Shown here in pieces: positions 25,695 through 35,326 of a stretch of DNA of 64,000 nucleotides. The DNA comes from Fen-671 sp963794745 (GTDB lineage Bacteria > Actinomycetota > Acidimicrobiia > Acidimicrobiales > Palsa-688): assembly GCA_963794745.1 (NCBI GenBank), contig CAWCEZ010000011.1, forward strand, positions 372,001-436,000, read 5' to 3'. Under the pieces are notes generated by a model. It did not search any database, was not told the DNA's origin, and saw only the letters and a program-made list of their open reading frames with translations. The position numbers and the translations under genes were made by a program. How positions within the stretch are numbered: the first letter of the stretch is position 1; each line of letters opens with the position of its first letter.

Positions 25695-27424
25695 CAGTCT
25701 GGGCGCGGCCGGTACCTCTCGTCGGCGACAAGACTTCTGCGGCCCAACGCGCAGACGACCCGGCAGCGTGGCAGTTCGACGAGGAGGGCAAGCGAGCTGT
25801 CTACGACGTGATCGCCAGCCGGCGCGACATCCGGCGATTTCGCCCCGACCAGCTCGACCCCGCTCTTGTGCGCCGGGTGCTCGGGGCGGCTCATGCGGCG
25901 CCATCGGTGGGCCACTGCCAGCCGTGGAGGTTTGTCCTTGTAAGCGACCCAGGCGTTCGCGAGCGCGCTGGCCTGATCGCGCAGCGTGAACGCCAGCGCC
26001 AGGCAAGCCTCCTCGACGAGGATGCAAGACGGCGGATGCTCGACCTTCAACTGGACGGCATCGCCGAAGCACCGCTCGGGATCGTCGTCTGCTGCGACCG
26101 CCGAGCGGCGCCGGCAGGAGTCCTTGGGCGCGCCACTTTCACCGACACCGATATGTGGTCGTGTGCCTGCGCTATCGAGAACCTCTGGCTGGCCGCGCGG
26201 GCCGAGGGCCTCGGAGTCGGCTGGGTGACGCTCTTTCCTCCCGAGGAGCTTGCCAGCCTGGTGGGGCTGCCCCCGGGAGTCGAGACGCTCGGTTGGCTTT
26301 GCATCGGCTGGCCCGACGAGCGGCCGCCCAGCCCCGGGCTCGAAAGGGCCGGCTGGTCGCGCCGCACGCCGCTCGAGGGAGCAGTGGTCCACGAGCGATG
26401 GGACGGCCCGGGCCCAGCGGCGCCTTCCTCAGCCTTGCGGGCCCCCGACCAACTAGCGGTAGTGAAGGCGCACGACCAGGCGGACCGGCTCCTCACCCCG
26501 CCCGGCTCGCTCGGGGTTTTGGACAAGGCGCTCGACCGGCTGGCCGCGCTCGGCACCCGAGCGATAGAAAAAGCCAGCCTGGTGCTAGTGGCCGCTGACC
26601 ACCCGGTCACAAGGTACGCGGTTTCGACCTACCCCTCCTCTGTCACCCGGGAGGTCCTTCAGGCGACGATCGCCGGGGAATCGCTCGGGGCCGCGGCGGC
26701 GCTCTCGGCTGGGCTGGGCGTGGTCGCTGTGGACGCCGGGACCGGCGGCGCGGCGGTGCCCGGTGCGGTCGACCTCCGAACGCTCGGCCCACGCGGTGAC
26801 CTCGTGGAGACCGATGCGCTCTCGCCCGAGGACGTGACGCGGCTCTTCGAAGGGGGACGACGGCTCGGCGTGTCCATGCAGGACCAGCTTGTTGCCCTTG
26901 GCGAGGTCGGCGTGGGCAACACGACCGTTGCCGCCGCCCTCAGCGCAGCTTTGCTAGGCCTTGGCTCCTCCGATGCGGTCGGCCTTGGCGCCGGAGGCGA
27001 CAGCGAGACTCTCGAGAAAAAGCGCTGGGTGGTCGAGGCCGCCCTCGCCCGCGCCCTTGCCCGTCCGGGAGGCCTCCGCGGCCCGTTCGACGTCCTGGCC
27101 GTGCTCGGCGGGCCCGAGTTCGTTGTCCTAGCGGGCCTCGTCCTCGGGGTAGCCGAGCGCGGTGGCGCCATCGTGCTGGACGGGCTCGCAACATCGGTGG
27201 CGGCGCTTTGCGCCGTGCGAGCCGAACCGGGCGCTGCCGCCCACCTCGTGGCCGGCCAACGCAGCCGCGAGAAGGCCCACTCCGCGGTATTGGAAGAGCT
27301 CGGGCTCGAACCGCTCCTCGACCTGAGGATGCGCGCCGGCGAAGGCGTAGGGGCCGTGCTGGCTACGCAAATGCTCTCCAGCGGCCTGCGGGTGCGGGCC
27401 CTGACCGGGAAGGTCGGCCCGTAA
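25691..27424 (+). CDS. BluB-CobT fusion: lower-ligand synthase and phosphoribosyltransferase
   Basis: A 577-residue fusion of two B12 enzymes. Residues about 35-240 are BluB, the flavin-destructase that makes 5,6-dimethylbenzimidazole from FMN: VIASRRDIRRFRPDQL, AAPSVGHCQPWRF, TDTDMWSCACAIENLWLAARAEGLGVGWVTLF. A short linker follows (PAAPSSALRAPDQ). The CobT part starts near residue 255: LLTPPGSLGVLDKALDRLA, ADHPVTRYAVSTYPSSVTREV, VGVGNTTVAAALSAALLG, DGLATSVAALCAV and RAGEGVGAVLAT, which holds the catalytic Glu. CobT transfers phosphoribose to the base. The product of the first domain is the substrate of the second. ATG 25691 overlaps the cobS stop. Confidence 0.95.
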   Translation: MTVWARPVPLVGDKTSAAQRADDPAAWQFDEEGKRAVYDVIASRRDIRRFRPDQLDPALVRRVLGAAHAAPSVGHCQPWRFVLVSDPGVRERAGLIAQRERQRQASLLDEDARRRMLDLQLDGIAEAPLGIVVCCDRRAAPAGVLGRATFTDTDMWSCACAIENLWLAARAEGLGVGWVTLFPPEELASLVGLPPGVETLGWLCIGWPDERPPSPGLERAGWSRRTPLEGAVVHERWDGPGPAAPSSALRAPDQLAVVKAHDQADRLLTPPGSLGVLDKALDRLAALGTRAIEKASLVLVAADHPVTRYAVSTYPSSVTREVLQATIAGESLGAAAALSAGLGVVAVDAGTGGAAVPGAVDLRTLGPRGDLVETDALSPEDVTRLFEGGRRLGVSMQDQLVALGEVGVGNTTVAAALSAALLGLGSSDAVGLGAGGDSETLEKKRWVVEAALARALARPGGLRGPFDVLAVLGGPEFVVLAGLVLGVAERGGAIVLDGLATSVAALCAVRAEPGAAAHLVAGQRSREKAHSAVLEELGLEPLLDLRMRAGEGVGAVLATQMLSSGLRVRALTGKVGP

Positions 27425-27444
27425 GACGGCCGCTCCACGGGGAG

Positions 27445-28475
27445 CTAAGACGGCACAACCTGAAGCTTGTAGCCGTCACCGTGGCGGGCATGTTCGAGCA
27501 CTTCAGCATAATCCTTGAACGGGTACTGGCCGCTCACTAGCGACAGGAGACCGAGGTCGACCTCGGTGGTCAGGTCGCAGGCTCGGTCGTAGCTTTTCAA
27601 CACCGCCATCGACCCGACCACTGTGATCTCCTCGTTATAGATCTTGAAGGGCGAGACCTTGGCAATCGCATCGTTGGCAGCGACACCGAACTGCAGGAAC
27701 GTGCCGCCTGGCCTGACCCGCCGCAAACCGTCCTCGATCGCCGCGATCACGCCCGTGGCATCCATCACCACATCGAACCGCCGGGCCCGTCAAGCTGCTC
27801 CGCACTTGCCAATGCCTCGCTCGCCCCAAGTTCAGCCGCCTTGTTGCGCCTGGCCTCGTTCGGCTCTACGACGGTCACCGAAGCAGCGCCTGCTCTCTCG
27901 GCCAGCAGCAGCAGCATCAGGCCCATCGTCCCAGCCCCGTAGATGATGAAACGGTCACCCAACTTGGTCTTTATGAGGTCATAGCCATGTACGGCGCACG
28001 AGAGCGGTTCGATGAGCGCCCCGAGCGACATGTCGAACCCAGGAGGTAATCGGTGGGCGTTCCAGGCAGGCACCGCCACCAGCTCGGCGCATCCACCCCC
28101 CACGGTAACCCCGATCGCTCCCCAGCGCTCGCACAGGTTTTCGTGGCCCATCCGGCAGGGCCGGCACCGGCCGCAGAACAGGGTGGGGTCGACGGCCACG
28201 AGATCGCCGGGGCGGAGCTGCTGTTCCTCGCTCTCGGGTGCCAGGCCTCTCACGGTCGGCACGGGGCCACCAACGGCAACGACTTCGCCGGCGAACTCGT
28301 GGCCAGGCACGAGCGGGTACTTGGCGCTGGCAAGGTCACCATCAGCGATATGGATGTCTGTACCGCATATACCGCAAGCCCGCACCGCGACCACTATTTC
28401 CCCGGGCCCTGGGGCCGGGTCGGGCAGTTCGCCGACGCTGACGTCCCCAGGGCCCTCTATCACCACGGCCTGCAT
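27445..28475 (-). pseudogene. zinc-dependent sorbitol-type dehydrogenase, frameshifted
   Basis: A medium-chain dehydrogenase of the threonine/sorbitol type. The zinc and NAD features are intact: ACGICGTDIHIADGD (catalytic Cys), VPGHEFAGEVVAVGG (His-Glu), FCGRCRPCRMGHENLC (structural zinc Cys set), and the Rossmann YGAGTMGLMLLLL. Near 27780-27787 (run CCGGGCCC) the frame shifts; the rest, FDVVMDATGVIAAIEDGLRRVRPGGTFLQFGV, is preserved. ATG 28475 follows GGAAGGAGAG. It is the last gene of the transporter set and probably oxidises the imported polyol. Confidence 0.88.
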
Positions 28476-28491
28476 CTGCTCTCCTTCCAAG

Positions 28492-29361
28492 TCACTTCAA
28501 TGCGCCGAACGACAACCCACGCACTAGTTGTTTCTGCGCGATCCACCCGGCCAGTATTACCGGCAAGCTTGCCACCGTTGACGCCGCAGCCAAGTGGGCC
28601 CAGTAGAGCCCCTCGCTCTGGATGGACGATACAAGGAACACCGACATGGTGGGGTTCGTGGTCGTAAGGCTCTGAGCAAAGAAAAACTCGTTCCACGCAA
28701 AGATGGAGCAGATGAGCGCGGTGGCCGCAATACCTGGAAGGGTGATGGGCATGATCACGCGTGTGATCTCGACCCAAAGGCCGGCGCCATCGATCCTCGC
28801 AGCCTCCAGGAGGCCGTTGGGCACCTCGACCAGGAACGACCTGATCATCCAAATAGCTATGGGCAGGTTCATTGAGGTGTAGAGGATGACCAAAGACCAT
28901 TCGTTGTTGAGCAGGTGCAGGTCCCTCGCCACGATAAAGATGGGGATGACTGCGGCAACGTACGGCAGCATCTTGGTCGTCAGGAAGAAAAACAGGACGT
29001 CGCGCCATTTTTTGATGGGGCGGATGGCGAGGCTATAAGCCGCCGGGATACCGAGGGCCAACACCAGCGCCGTGGAGACCAAGGTCACGAACAATGAGTG
29101 CTCGAACGGTTTGGTGAAGCTCTGCGCTCCCGAGAACACCGCATTGTACTCCGAAAGCGTTGGATGGAAGAAGAACCGGGGAGGGTAGGTGTAAGCAGCA
29201 CCTTCTGTCTTGAATGACGTAAGGACCATCCAGAACACCGGGAAGAACAGAAAGATCGCAACTATCCAGGCAACGAACGACCAAAAGTAACCCCACGCGT
29301 TCTGGCGTTTCCAGCGCCGAGGCGCCTTCGCCACCGGCACTGCGATGGTGGTGGCAGCCAT
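28492..29361 (-). CDS. carbohydrate ABC transporter permease (MalG-type)
   Basis: A 289-residue inner permease with six membrane helices (first at WSFVAWIVAIFLFFPVFWMVL). The EAA coupling loop is EVPNGLLEAARIDGAGLWVEITRVIMPITLPG. The N-terminal topology and the PVFWMVLTSFKT motif place it in the CUT1, MalG-like group. ATG 29361 lies almost on the MalF-like stop. It forms the channel with the MalF-type partner; no ATPase gene is present, so a shared MsiK-like ATPase elsewhere is expected. Confidence 0.93.
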   Translation of the reverse strand: MAATTIAVPVAKAPRRWKRQNAWGYFWSFVAWIVAIFLFFPVFWMVLTSFKTEGAAYTYPPRFFFHPTLSEYNAVFSGAQSFTKPFEHSLFVTLVSTALVLALGIPAAYSLAIRPIKKWRDVLFFFLTTKMLPYVAAVIPIFIVARDLHLLNNEWSLVILYTSMNLPIAIWMIRSFLVEVPNGLLEAARIDGAGLWVEITRVIMPITLPGIAATALICSIFAWNEFFFAQSLTTTNPTMSVFLVSSIQSEGLYWAHLAAASTVASLPVILAGWIAQKQLVRGLSFGALK

Positions 29362-29362
29362 A

Positions 29363-30333
29363 TCAGGCGGCCGCAATCGAGGCCCGAAGCAGCCCGGCGA
29401 GCAAGCGCAGGGCAAACGACGCCACGATCTCGGTCAGGATAAGGACGATGATCCCCGCCGCGGCGCCGACTCCAACCGTGAAGTTGTTGAAGACCTGTTC
29501 GTACAGGTAGTAAGGCAAGTTGGTCGTCGCCGTGCCAGGGCCGCCGGCCGTCATGGTGAAGACCTCACCGAAAGTCTGCACGATGTATATGGACCCGAGC
29601 AAAACGCCCAGCTCCATATAACGCTTGATGTTGGGAAAGGTTATGTAGACAAAGGTTTTGATGGTGCTCGCCCCGTCTACGTGGGCGGCTTCAAGGGCTT
29701 GCAGGTCCTCACCCTGAAGGCCTGCCAGGACTATGAGCATCATGAACGGGCCCACTCCCAAACCAGCACGACGACAATCGAACCGACGGCATGAGTGCCG
29801 AGCCAGTTGACCTGTCCCACCCCTAACGGCTTCAGCACGTAGTCCGCGAAGCCAAAGACGGGGTCGTAGATAGTGGTCTTGAACATCAAGTCGGTGGCTA
29901 CCGGCATGATCAGGAAGGGTGTTATCAAAAGGGTGCGGACAACGCCACGCCCGAAGAACTTGCGGTTGACGAGCAACGCCATCCCCGTGCCCACGAGCAT
30001 CGCCAAGATCACAGCCGACGCTGTCATCTCTACCGTGCGGACGGCGGCCTGACGGAACGCCGGGTCGTCGAAGGCGGCGCGGTACTCCTGCAACCCAGCG
30101 AACTTGTTCGACCCTGGGATGAGCAGGTTCCACCGGCGGAAGCTGTACCAAAGAGTCACAGCGAACGGGGCCTGCGTCACGATGATGACGTAAATAAGCG
30201 CAGGCATCAAAGGCAGCCGTCGCTTCCACGCCTCTGCCCGGGTGGTCAGGGCGCGAGGTGGTGCTTGCCCGTTGACCGAGCCGACAGCTCGGTCAACGGG
30301 CAGTTGCTGCAGGGAGGGCGGTGCGGTAGTCAT
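29363..30333 (-). pseudogene. carbohydrate ABC transporter permease (MalF-type), frameshifted
   Basis: Partner permease. From ATG 30333 it reads PLMPALIYVIIVTQAPFAVTLWYSFRRWNLLIPG, then RGVVRTLLITPFLIMPVATDLMFK, and VNWLGTHAVGSIVVVLVWEW. A one-base loss near 29752 in GGGCCC leads on to GPFMMLIVLAGLQGEDLQALEAAHVDGASTIKTFVYITFPNIKRY, the EAA loop, and the last helices. The family pattern is unbroken across the shift except for the missing base, which favours sequence error. Confidence 0.9.
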
Positions 30334-30369
30334 CGTTCCCCGGACAGCATTGATATTCCTCGGTCGTCT

Positions 30370-31761
30370 CTACTCGCCGTTGCCCGAAGCGATGTCTTCG
30401 GCATCCTGCTGGCTGTTGGCCAAAGCGGATTTCACCGATTCCGTCCCAGCGATGGCGGCCGATATCTGGTCGGACACGATGGTGCCGAGGTCGATGAACC
30501 ACGGGACATCGACAAACTGGATGCCCACGTAAGGGACAGGGTTCTTGGTTGGGTGGTCAGGGTTGGCGGCGTCGATCGAGTCGAGCGTGATCCCGGAGAA
30601 GGCACCCGCTGCCTTGAGGTAGTTCGGGTTCTTGTACAACGACGTGCGGGTACCCGGGTTGACGCCGGCCCAGCCGTACTTGGCCGCCTGCTCAGGGATG
30701 ATCTGTGGGCCCGTCGCCCACGACAGGTACTTCCAGGCCGCGGCCTGGTCAGGCGTGCCGGAGGGTATGGAAAGCGACCACGTGTACAGCCAGCCTGAGG
30801 CAATCCCGGCCGGCCCGGTCGGGGCGTAGGCGTAGCCGGTGTTAGCAAAGGTCTTCGGCGCGTTGGTGGAAATGAGGCCTGCAGCCACCGTTGCGTCGTA
30901 CCACATGGCGGCCTTGCCTGCATCGAAGTCGTTCAGGCATTCCGTGAACCCGTCGTTGGAGGCTCCCGGCTCCCCGTACTTGCGCACCAGGTTGACGTAG
31001 AAGTTGGTGGCTGCCACGTCCGGGGCAGATGTGAGCTGAGGCACCCATTTATCGTTGAACCAAGAACCACCGTAGGTGTTGATCACCGTGTCGAGGGCGG
31101 CTAGGTTTTCGCCCCAGCCTGGTTCGCCACGCAAACATATACCGGCAACTCCCTTGGCTGGGTTGTTAAGCTTCGCGGCGTAGGAGGCGACCTGGGCCCA
31201 CGTCGGGTGCTCGGGCATCGTCAGGCCGGCGGCCTTGAACAGATCGGAGCGGTAATAGACCATCGACGACTCCGCATAGAACGGCACCGAGAACAGCTTG
31301 CCACCGACTGAGAGAGCCGACCGTAGCGGGGGCAAGAGGTCGCTGACGTTATAGCCCGGGTCTTTAGCGGTGAAATTGGACAGGTTGACGAGCCACCCGT
31401 TTTTTGACCAGATCGGAGTCTCGTAGTTCGAGATCATCACAACGTTGAACTCGTTGGCATGGGTGGTGACATCCGTCTCGACCAACTGACGCTCGCTGTT
31501 CTCGGGGAGCGTGTCGTACTCGATGTTGATTCCCGGGTTTGCCTTTTCAAATATGGGTGTGAGGGCCTCGAGCTCTTCCATGTTGCCGTTTGACACAACG
31601 GCGACCTTGATCGTGACGCTCGACCCGTTCGGGTGCAGGTTAGTTGCCGAGGCGTTTGTCGTGATCCCGATGGTAGCGATCATCCCTAGGGTCGTCGCCG
31701 CTGCACCCAGTTTGGTTGCGGGACGGCGCCCGCGCCGTCTTGTAGGTACTGTCATTGTCAT
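30370..31761 (-). CDS. polyol/sugar ABC transporter substrate-binding protein
   Basis: A 463-residue extracellular binding protein, type 1, resembling SmoE (polyol) receptors. A Tat/Sec-like signal with a twin-Arg-rich start (RRRGRRPATKLGAAATTLGMIATIGITTNASA) is not clearly lipidated. The mature protein has the family ELEALTPIFEKANPGINIEYDTLPENSERQ start, VPFYAESSMVYYRSDLFKAAGL, and YGWAGVNPGTRTSLYKNPNYL. ATG 31761 follows GGAGGGGAG. It captures the substrate for the two permeases and dehydrogenase downstream; gene order supports a sorbitol/mannitol-type substrate. Confidence 0.92.
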   Translation of the reverse strand: MTMTVPTRRRGRRPATKLGAAATTLGMIATIGITTNASATNLHPNGSSVTIKVAVVSNGNMEELEALTPIFEKANPGINIEYDTLPENSERQLVETDVTTHANEFNVVMISNYETPIWSKNGWLVNLSNFTAKDPGYNVSDLLPPLRSALSVGGKLFSVPFYAESSMVYYRSDLFKAAGLTMPEHPTWAQVASYAAKLNNPAKGVAGICLRGEPGWGENLAALDTVINTYGGSWFNDKWVPQLTSAPDVAATNFYVNLVRKYGEPGASNDGFTECLNDFDAGKAAMWYDATVAAGLISTNAPKTFANTGYAYAPTGPAGIASGWLYTWSLSIPSGTPDQAAAWKYLSWATGPQIIPEQAAKYGWAGVNPGTRTSLYKNPNYLKAAGAFSGITLDSIDAANPDHPTKNPVPYVGIQFVDVPWFIDLGTIVSDQISAAIAGTESVKSALANSQQDAEDIASGNGE

Positions 31762-32142
31762 TGTTTGTGTCTCCCCTCCTCATTTCTTGTTTAGCGAGTT
31801 ACTTCGGGCACGCGCGCCAACCCGCCCGCAGCACGACATTGTTGGCAAAGCACGGCACTTATTCCCGGTACGAGGCGCTTATCACCTCATAGGGCACATT
31901 GTCAGAACGCCTGCGATATGTGCGGCGGAATACAGCTCCTTTCGTTATTTCTCCCTGGGACGCAGTTTAAGTACGCTCCAAGAGCGAAGGCAACGGGCCG
32001 CAAGGTTGAGTTTGTGCCCGGTTTTGTGGGATTGGGCCACCAACACAACCTGCCCGAGCTGGGCGTTCCTTGGCGGGGTTGCCCGAACGGGGTACCAGAG
32101 GTGCCCGGTCGGAGACCGGGCTATTTCAGCCGGCGAAGGGCC
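31762..32142. other. regulatory gap between DeoR and binding-protein genes
   Basis: About 380 bp without a coding sequence I can support. It should hold the promoter of the leftward transporter operon, between a hairpin terminator (32103-32121) and the binding-protein ribosome site. AT-richer stretches lie at about 31910-31975. I see no clear repeated operator for the DeoR protein. Confidence 0.5.
32103..32121 (-). terminator. hairpin terminator after DeoR gene
   Basis: GCCCGGTC-GGA-GACCGGGC is a perfect 8-bp stem with a 3-nt loop lying 22 bp past the DeoR stop. Only a weak U-rich tail is visible. Confidence 0.6.
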
Positions 32143-32916
32143 CTAGCAGCGCACCACTTCGGGCCCGACAGCGGAGTACTGTCGCGCCATCCCGGCCGAG
32201 AACCGGGAGTCAGTGATAATCATCTCGAGATCGCTCACGTGCGCAAACCGGCAAAAACTCGATGTCCCGAACTTGTCGCAAGTCCCGATGAATATCTTGC
32301 GACGAGCCGACCGCACCACGGCCGCCTTGACCTCGGCGACGCGTGGGTCGGGCGTGGTCAAACCGTCTGCCAAGGAGATCCCGTTCGCGCCCACGTAAGC
32401 CAGGTCGATCACAAACTCAGCCAGCATCCGTGTGACCCAGTGCTCGACCGTGGCCAACGTGCGCCCCCGGACCAGACCTCCGAGCAATAGCACCGTGTAA
32501 TTGGGCCGCGGAGCCAATAGCGCGGCAACCGGGAGCGATGCGGTCACCACGGTGAGGCTCCGATCGGGCGGCAACGACTGCGCCAACAACTGCGGGAGGT
32601 ACCCCTCGTCGACGAACACGGCCTCCGCCTCGTCCAGGTGCCTTGCTGCTTCCTCGGCGATGCGTTGTTTTTCGACGTGGTGGTTGGTCTCTCGGCTGGC
32701 CAGATCAGTCTCGAAAACCGACCGCACGACCGGGTAGGCGCTACCGTAACTGCGGCGGATAAGGCCGTTGCGTTCCAATGTCTTCATGTCGCGGCGTATC
32801 GTCTCCGCTGCTACCCCAAAGCGGTCCGCGGCAGAAGTCACGTCGACACGGCCACTTTCCCGGGCGACCGACAAGATCTCCCTCTGCCGCTCGCGGGCCC
32901 CAAGTACTTCGTTCAT
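32143..32916 (-). CDS. DeoR-family transcriptional regulator
   Basis: A 257-residue repressor. The N-terminal HTH is RVDVTSAADRFGVAAETIRRDMKTLERNGLIRRSYGSAYP (residues about 21-60), with the DeoR signature. The C-terminal sugar-phosphate sensor domain shows AVFVDEGYLPQLLAQSL, LAYVGANGISLADGLTTPDPRVAEVKAAVVRSARRKIFI and DKFGTSSFCRFAHVSDLEMIITD. It precedes the polyol transporter operon on the same strand and most likely represses it until a phosphorylated catabolite accumulates. Confidence 0.92.
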   Translation of the reverse strand: MNEVLGARERQREILSVARESGRVDVTSAADRFGVAAETIRRDMKTLERNGLIRRSYGSAYPVVRSVFETDLASRETNHHVEKQRIAEEAARHLDEAEAVFVDEGYLPQLLAQSLPPDRSLTVVTASLPVAALLAPRPNYTVLLLGGLVRGRTLATVEHWVTRMLAEFVIDLAYVGANGISLADGLTTPDPRVAEVKAAVVRSARRKIFIGTCDKFGTSSFCRFAHVSDLEMIITDSRFSAGMARQYSAVGPEVVRC

Positions 32917-33017
32917 GGCTGACCGCCCCCTTGTGCCTCCCATGGCATTATGGCAGCGCGCCGCAGCCTCGTGTACGCGAAGCTTCGCACGGCCCACGCG
33001 TGGGTAAAACTGGGGGC

Positions 33018-33269
33018 ATGAACGCAGCTCAGGAGAACCATCTCGCTAATGGCGCCTTCGCGTTCCCGAAGGAACGCAAGGAGCCACTGAACGACGCCGC
33101 CCACGTACGCAACGCCATCGCACGTTTCGACCAAGTGGAAGGCGTGACCGACGACGAGCGCGACCAGGCCTGGAAGAGGATCCTCGCGGCGGCCAAGAAG
33201 TTCGGCGTCGAGGTTTCCGAGGACGATTGGCGCGATCTGGCCAGAGGTGGCAAGGCCAAAAAGCGCTGA
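33018..33269 (+). CDS. DUF6582-like small protein
   Basis: An 83-residue soluble, charged protein: FAFPKERKEPLNDAAHVRNAIARFDQVEGVTDDERDQAWKRILAAAKKFGVEV. This pattern recurs in many actinobacterial and proteobacterial proteins annotated DUF6582, and is also seen at the end of some phage-derived proteins. No catalytic residues are evident. ATG 33018 is 20 bp after a possible promoter; it stands alone between divergent DeoR and the GGDEF-EAL gene. Function unknown. Confidence 0.75.
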   Translation: MNAAQENHLANGAFAFPKERKEPLNDAAHVRNAIARFDQVEGVTDDERDQAWKRILAAAKKFGVEVSEDDWRDLARGGKAKKR

Positions 33270-33328
33270 AGCCAGCGATCGCCTGAGGCGGCAGTTGGCT
33301 TGCAGGTAGGTCCTGCCTCAAGGACGAC

Positions 33329-35326
33329 GTGGACAGGGCCGATGAGAGCCTTGTGGGGGTATCATCCGATCGGCCTAGGGCGCTCGGGCGGACACTTGCC
33401 GCTTACGCCGCTCTCGCCCTCGTGCCCGTCCTCGTGCTGGGCGTAGTGACCTCGGCCGACTACCGTAACGCGGCGCGCGAGCGAGGAGTTGCCGAGGGGC
33501 GCTCGGAAGCCCTCCTCGTGGCACAGACCGCCGTCGAGCCGGTACTCAACGGCCGGCCCCTCAGCCTGGGCCTGAGCCCTGACGAGCGGGCCGACATGCG
33601 CCGCCTTGTGGCGACGGCTGTTGCGGAGCACAACGTCCTCCGCCTCCGCCTACGCGACCTCGCCGGCAACGTCGTGTTCTCAGACGACGGGTCCGGCTTC
33701 AGGGATAAGCCAGAGGACGAAGCCCTCGACGCCGCTCAGGGTGAGATCGTGGCACGCCTCACCCGGCTGAACTCGGACTCGAACGACACCGGCGAAGCCG
33801 GCCCAGAGTCGGTGGAGGTCTACATCCCGCTTACCGCCGGGGCCCTTCTCATAGGGTCGGCGTGCTCGAGATCTACCTCCCGTACGCTCCGATAAATGCA
33901 GATGTGTCAGCCGAGCTCGGCCGGCTCTACGTCGACCTCGCAGTGGGCTTGGCCGCCTTGTACCTGGTGCTTTCGGTCATCACTTTCTCGATGAGCCGTG
34001 GGTTGCGGCGCCAGGCAAAGTGGAACGCGTTCCTAGCCGAACATGACACCCTCACAGAGCTCCCGAACCGGGCCCTGTTCCACCACCGCACCACCATCGC
34101 CCTGGCCGCCGGCACCCCGATCGCGGTCGCAATCATCGACCTCGACCGGTTCAAAGAGGTCAACGACACGCTCGGGCACCACAACGGCGACGAGCTGCTG
34201 ACCGAACTGGGACGCCGCTTGCACGCAGAGATGCGGCCCGGGGACACTGTCGCCCGGTTGGGCGGGGACGAGTTCGGGGTCATCCTCACCGGCCCCGTGG
34301 ACGCCGAGGGCGCCCTGCGCCAGCTCAGAGCTGTGATCGAGCTCGAAACCTCGATCAGTGGCCTGCCGCTTTCGGTGGAAGCCAGCGTCGGCTACGTGGT
34401 TGCCCCCGAGGACGGCACTGACGTCGACGAGTTGCTGCAGCGCGCTCGACATCGCCATGTACGTAGCCAAGGCTCACCACGCCGGTGTGCTGCGCTACGA
34501 CCCGTCCCAGAACAGCTACGACGCCGGCAACATCGGCCTCATCGCTGAGCTGCGCCGGGCCATCGCCGCAAACGAGCTCGTCCTGCACTATCAACCGAAA
34601 ACGAACCTGGACGACGACCGAGTCGAGGCAATCGAGGCCCTCGTGCGCTGGGAGCACCCCACCCAGGGACTGCTCCCACCAGGGCGCTTCGTACCACTTG
34701 CCGAACAGACCGACATCATCTTCGACCTCACCACCTGGGTGCTCAACCGCGCCCTCGACGACCTGGACCGCCTCCCCGATGACGTTGCCGTGGCCGTCAA
34801 TGTTTCGGCTCGGAGCCTGAGCCGTCCGGACTTCGCCGACAGCGTCGTGGAGGCACTCGAACGCCACCGGGTGCCCGCCCGCCGGCTGGTCGTCGAGGTG
34901 ACCGAAACGGCGCTGCTAACCGACCCCGAACGGGCCGCGACCATCTTGGGAGCCCTCTCTGCGCACGGTGTGCGGATCAGCATCGACGACTTCGGCTCGG
35001 GCCAGACCTCGCTCGGCTACCTGTCGACCCTGCCCGTCGATGAGCTCAAGATCGACCGCAGCTTTGTCTCCGACATGCTCGAAAGCCCCGCCCACAAAGC
35101 CATCGTGCGCTCCATCGTGGACCTTGGCCACAACTTGTCCCTCCGAGTCGTAGGCGAGGGCGTCGAGACCTCGAGCGTGCTTAGCAGCCTGCGCAGCGTC
35201 GGGTGCGACGAAGCGCAGGGCTACTTGCTGGCACGGCCGATGCCGCTCGCCAAGCTGGTGGAGTGGCTCGACCGGGCTCCATCTGCGGTGCCGCCCCTAG
35301 TGAGAGCGGCCCCTAATGAGAGATAG
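33329..35326 (+). pseudogene. GGDEF-EAL cyclic-di-GMP enzyme, frameshifted twice
   Basis: Membrane-bound regulator of cyclic-di-GMP. A membrane helix (AAYALALVPVLVLGVVTS) and an extracytoplasmic sensor region come first. A shift near 33855 leads to VLEIYLPYAPINADV, a second helix, and the GGDEF domain with DLDRFKEVNDTLGHHNGDELL and RLGGDEFGVIL: the active site is intact. A second shift near 34440 leads to DIAMYVAKAHHAGV and the EAL domain with EALVRWEHP, NVSARSL, EVTETALL, DDFGSGQTSLGYL and ELKIDRSFV, also intact. With both sites present it could make or degrade the second messenger. Confidence 0.88.

Noticed and set aside
25049..26392. A 447-codon minus-strand frame across cobS and bluB
   Set aside because: The plus-strand genes carry complete family motifs; this is antisense noise in GC-rich DNA.
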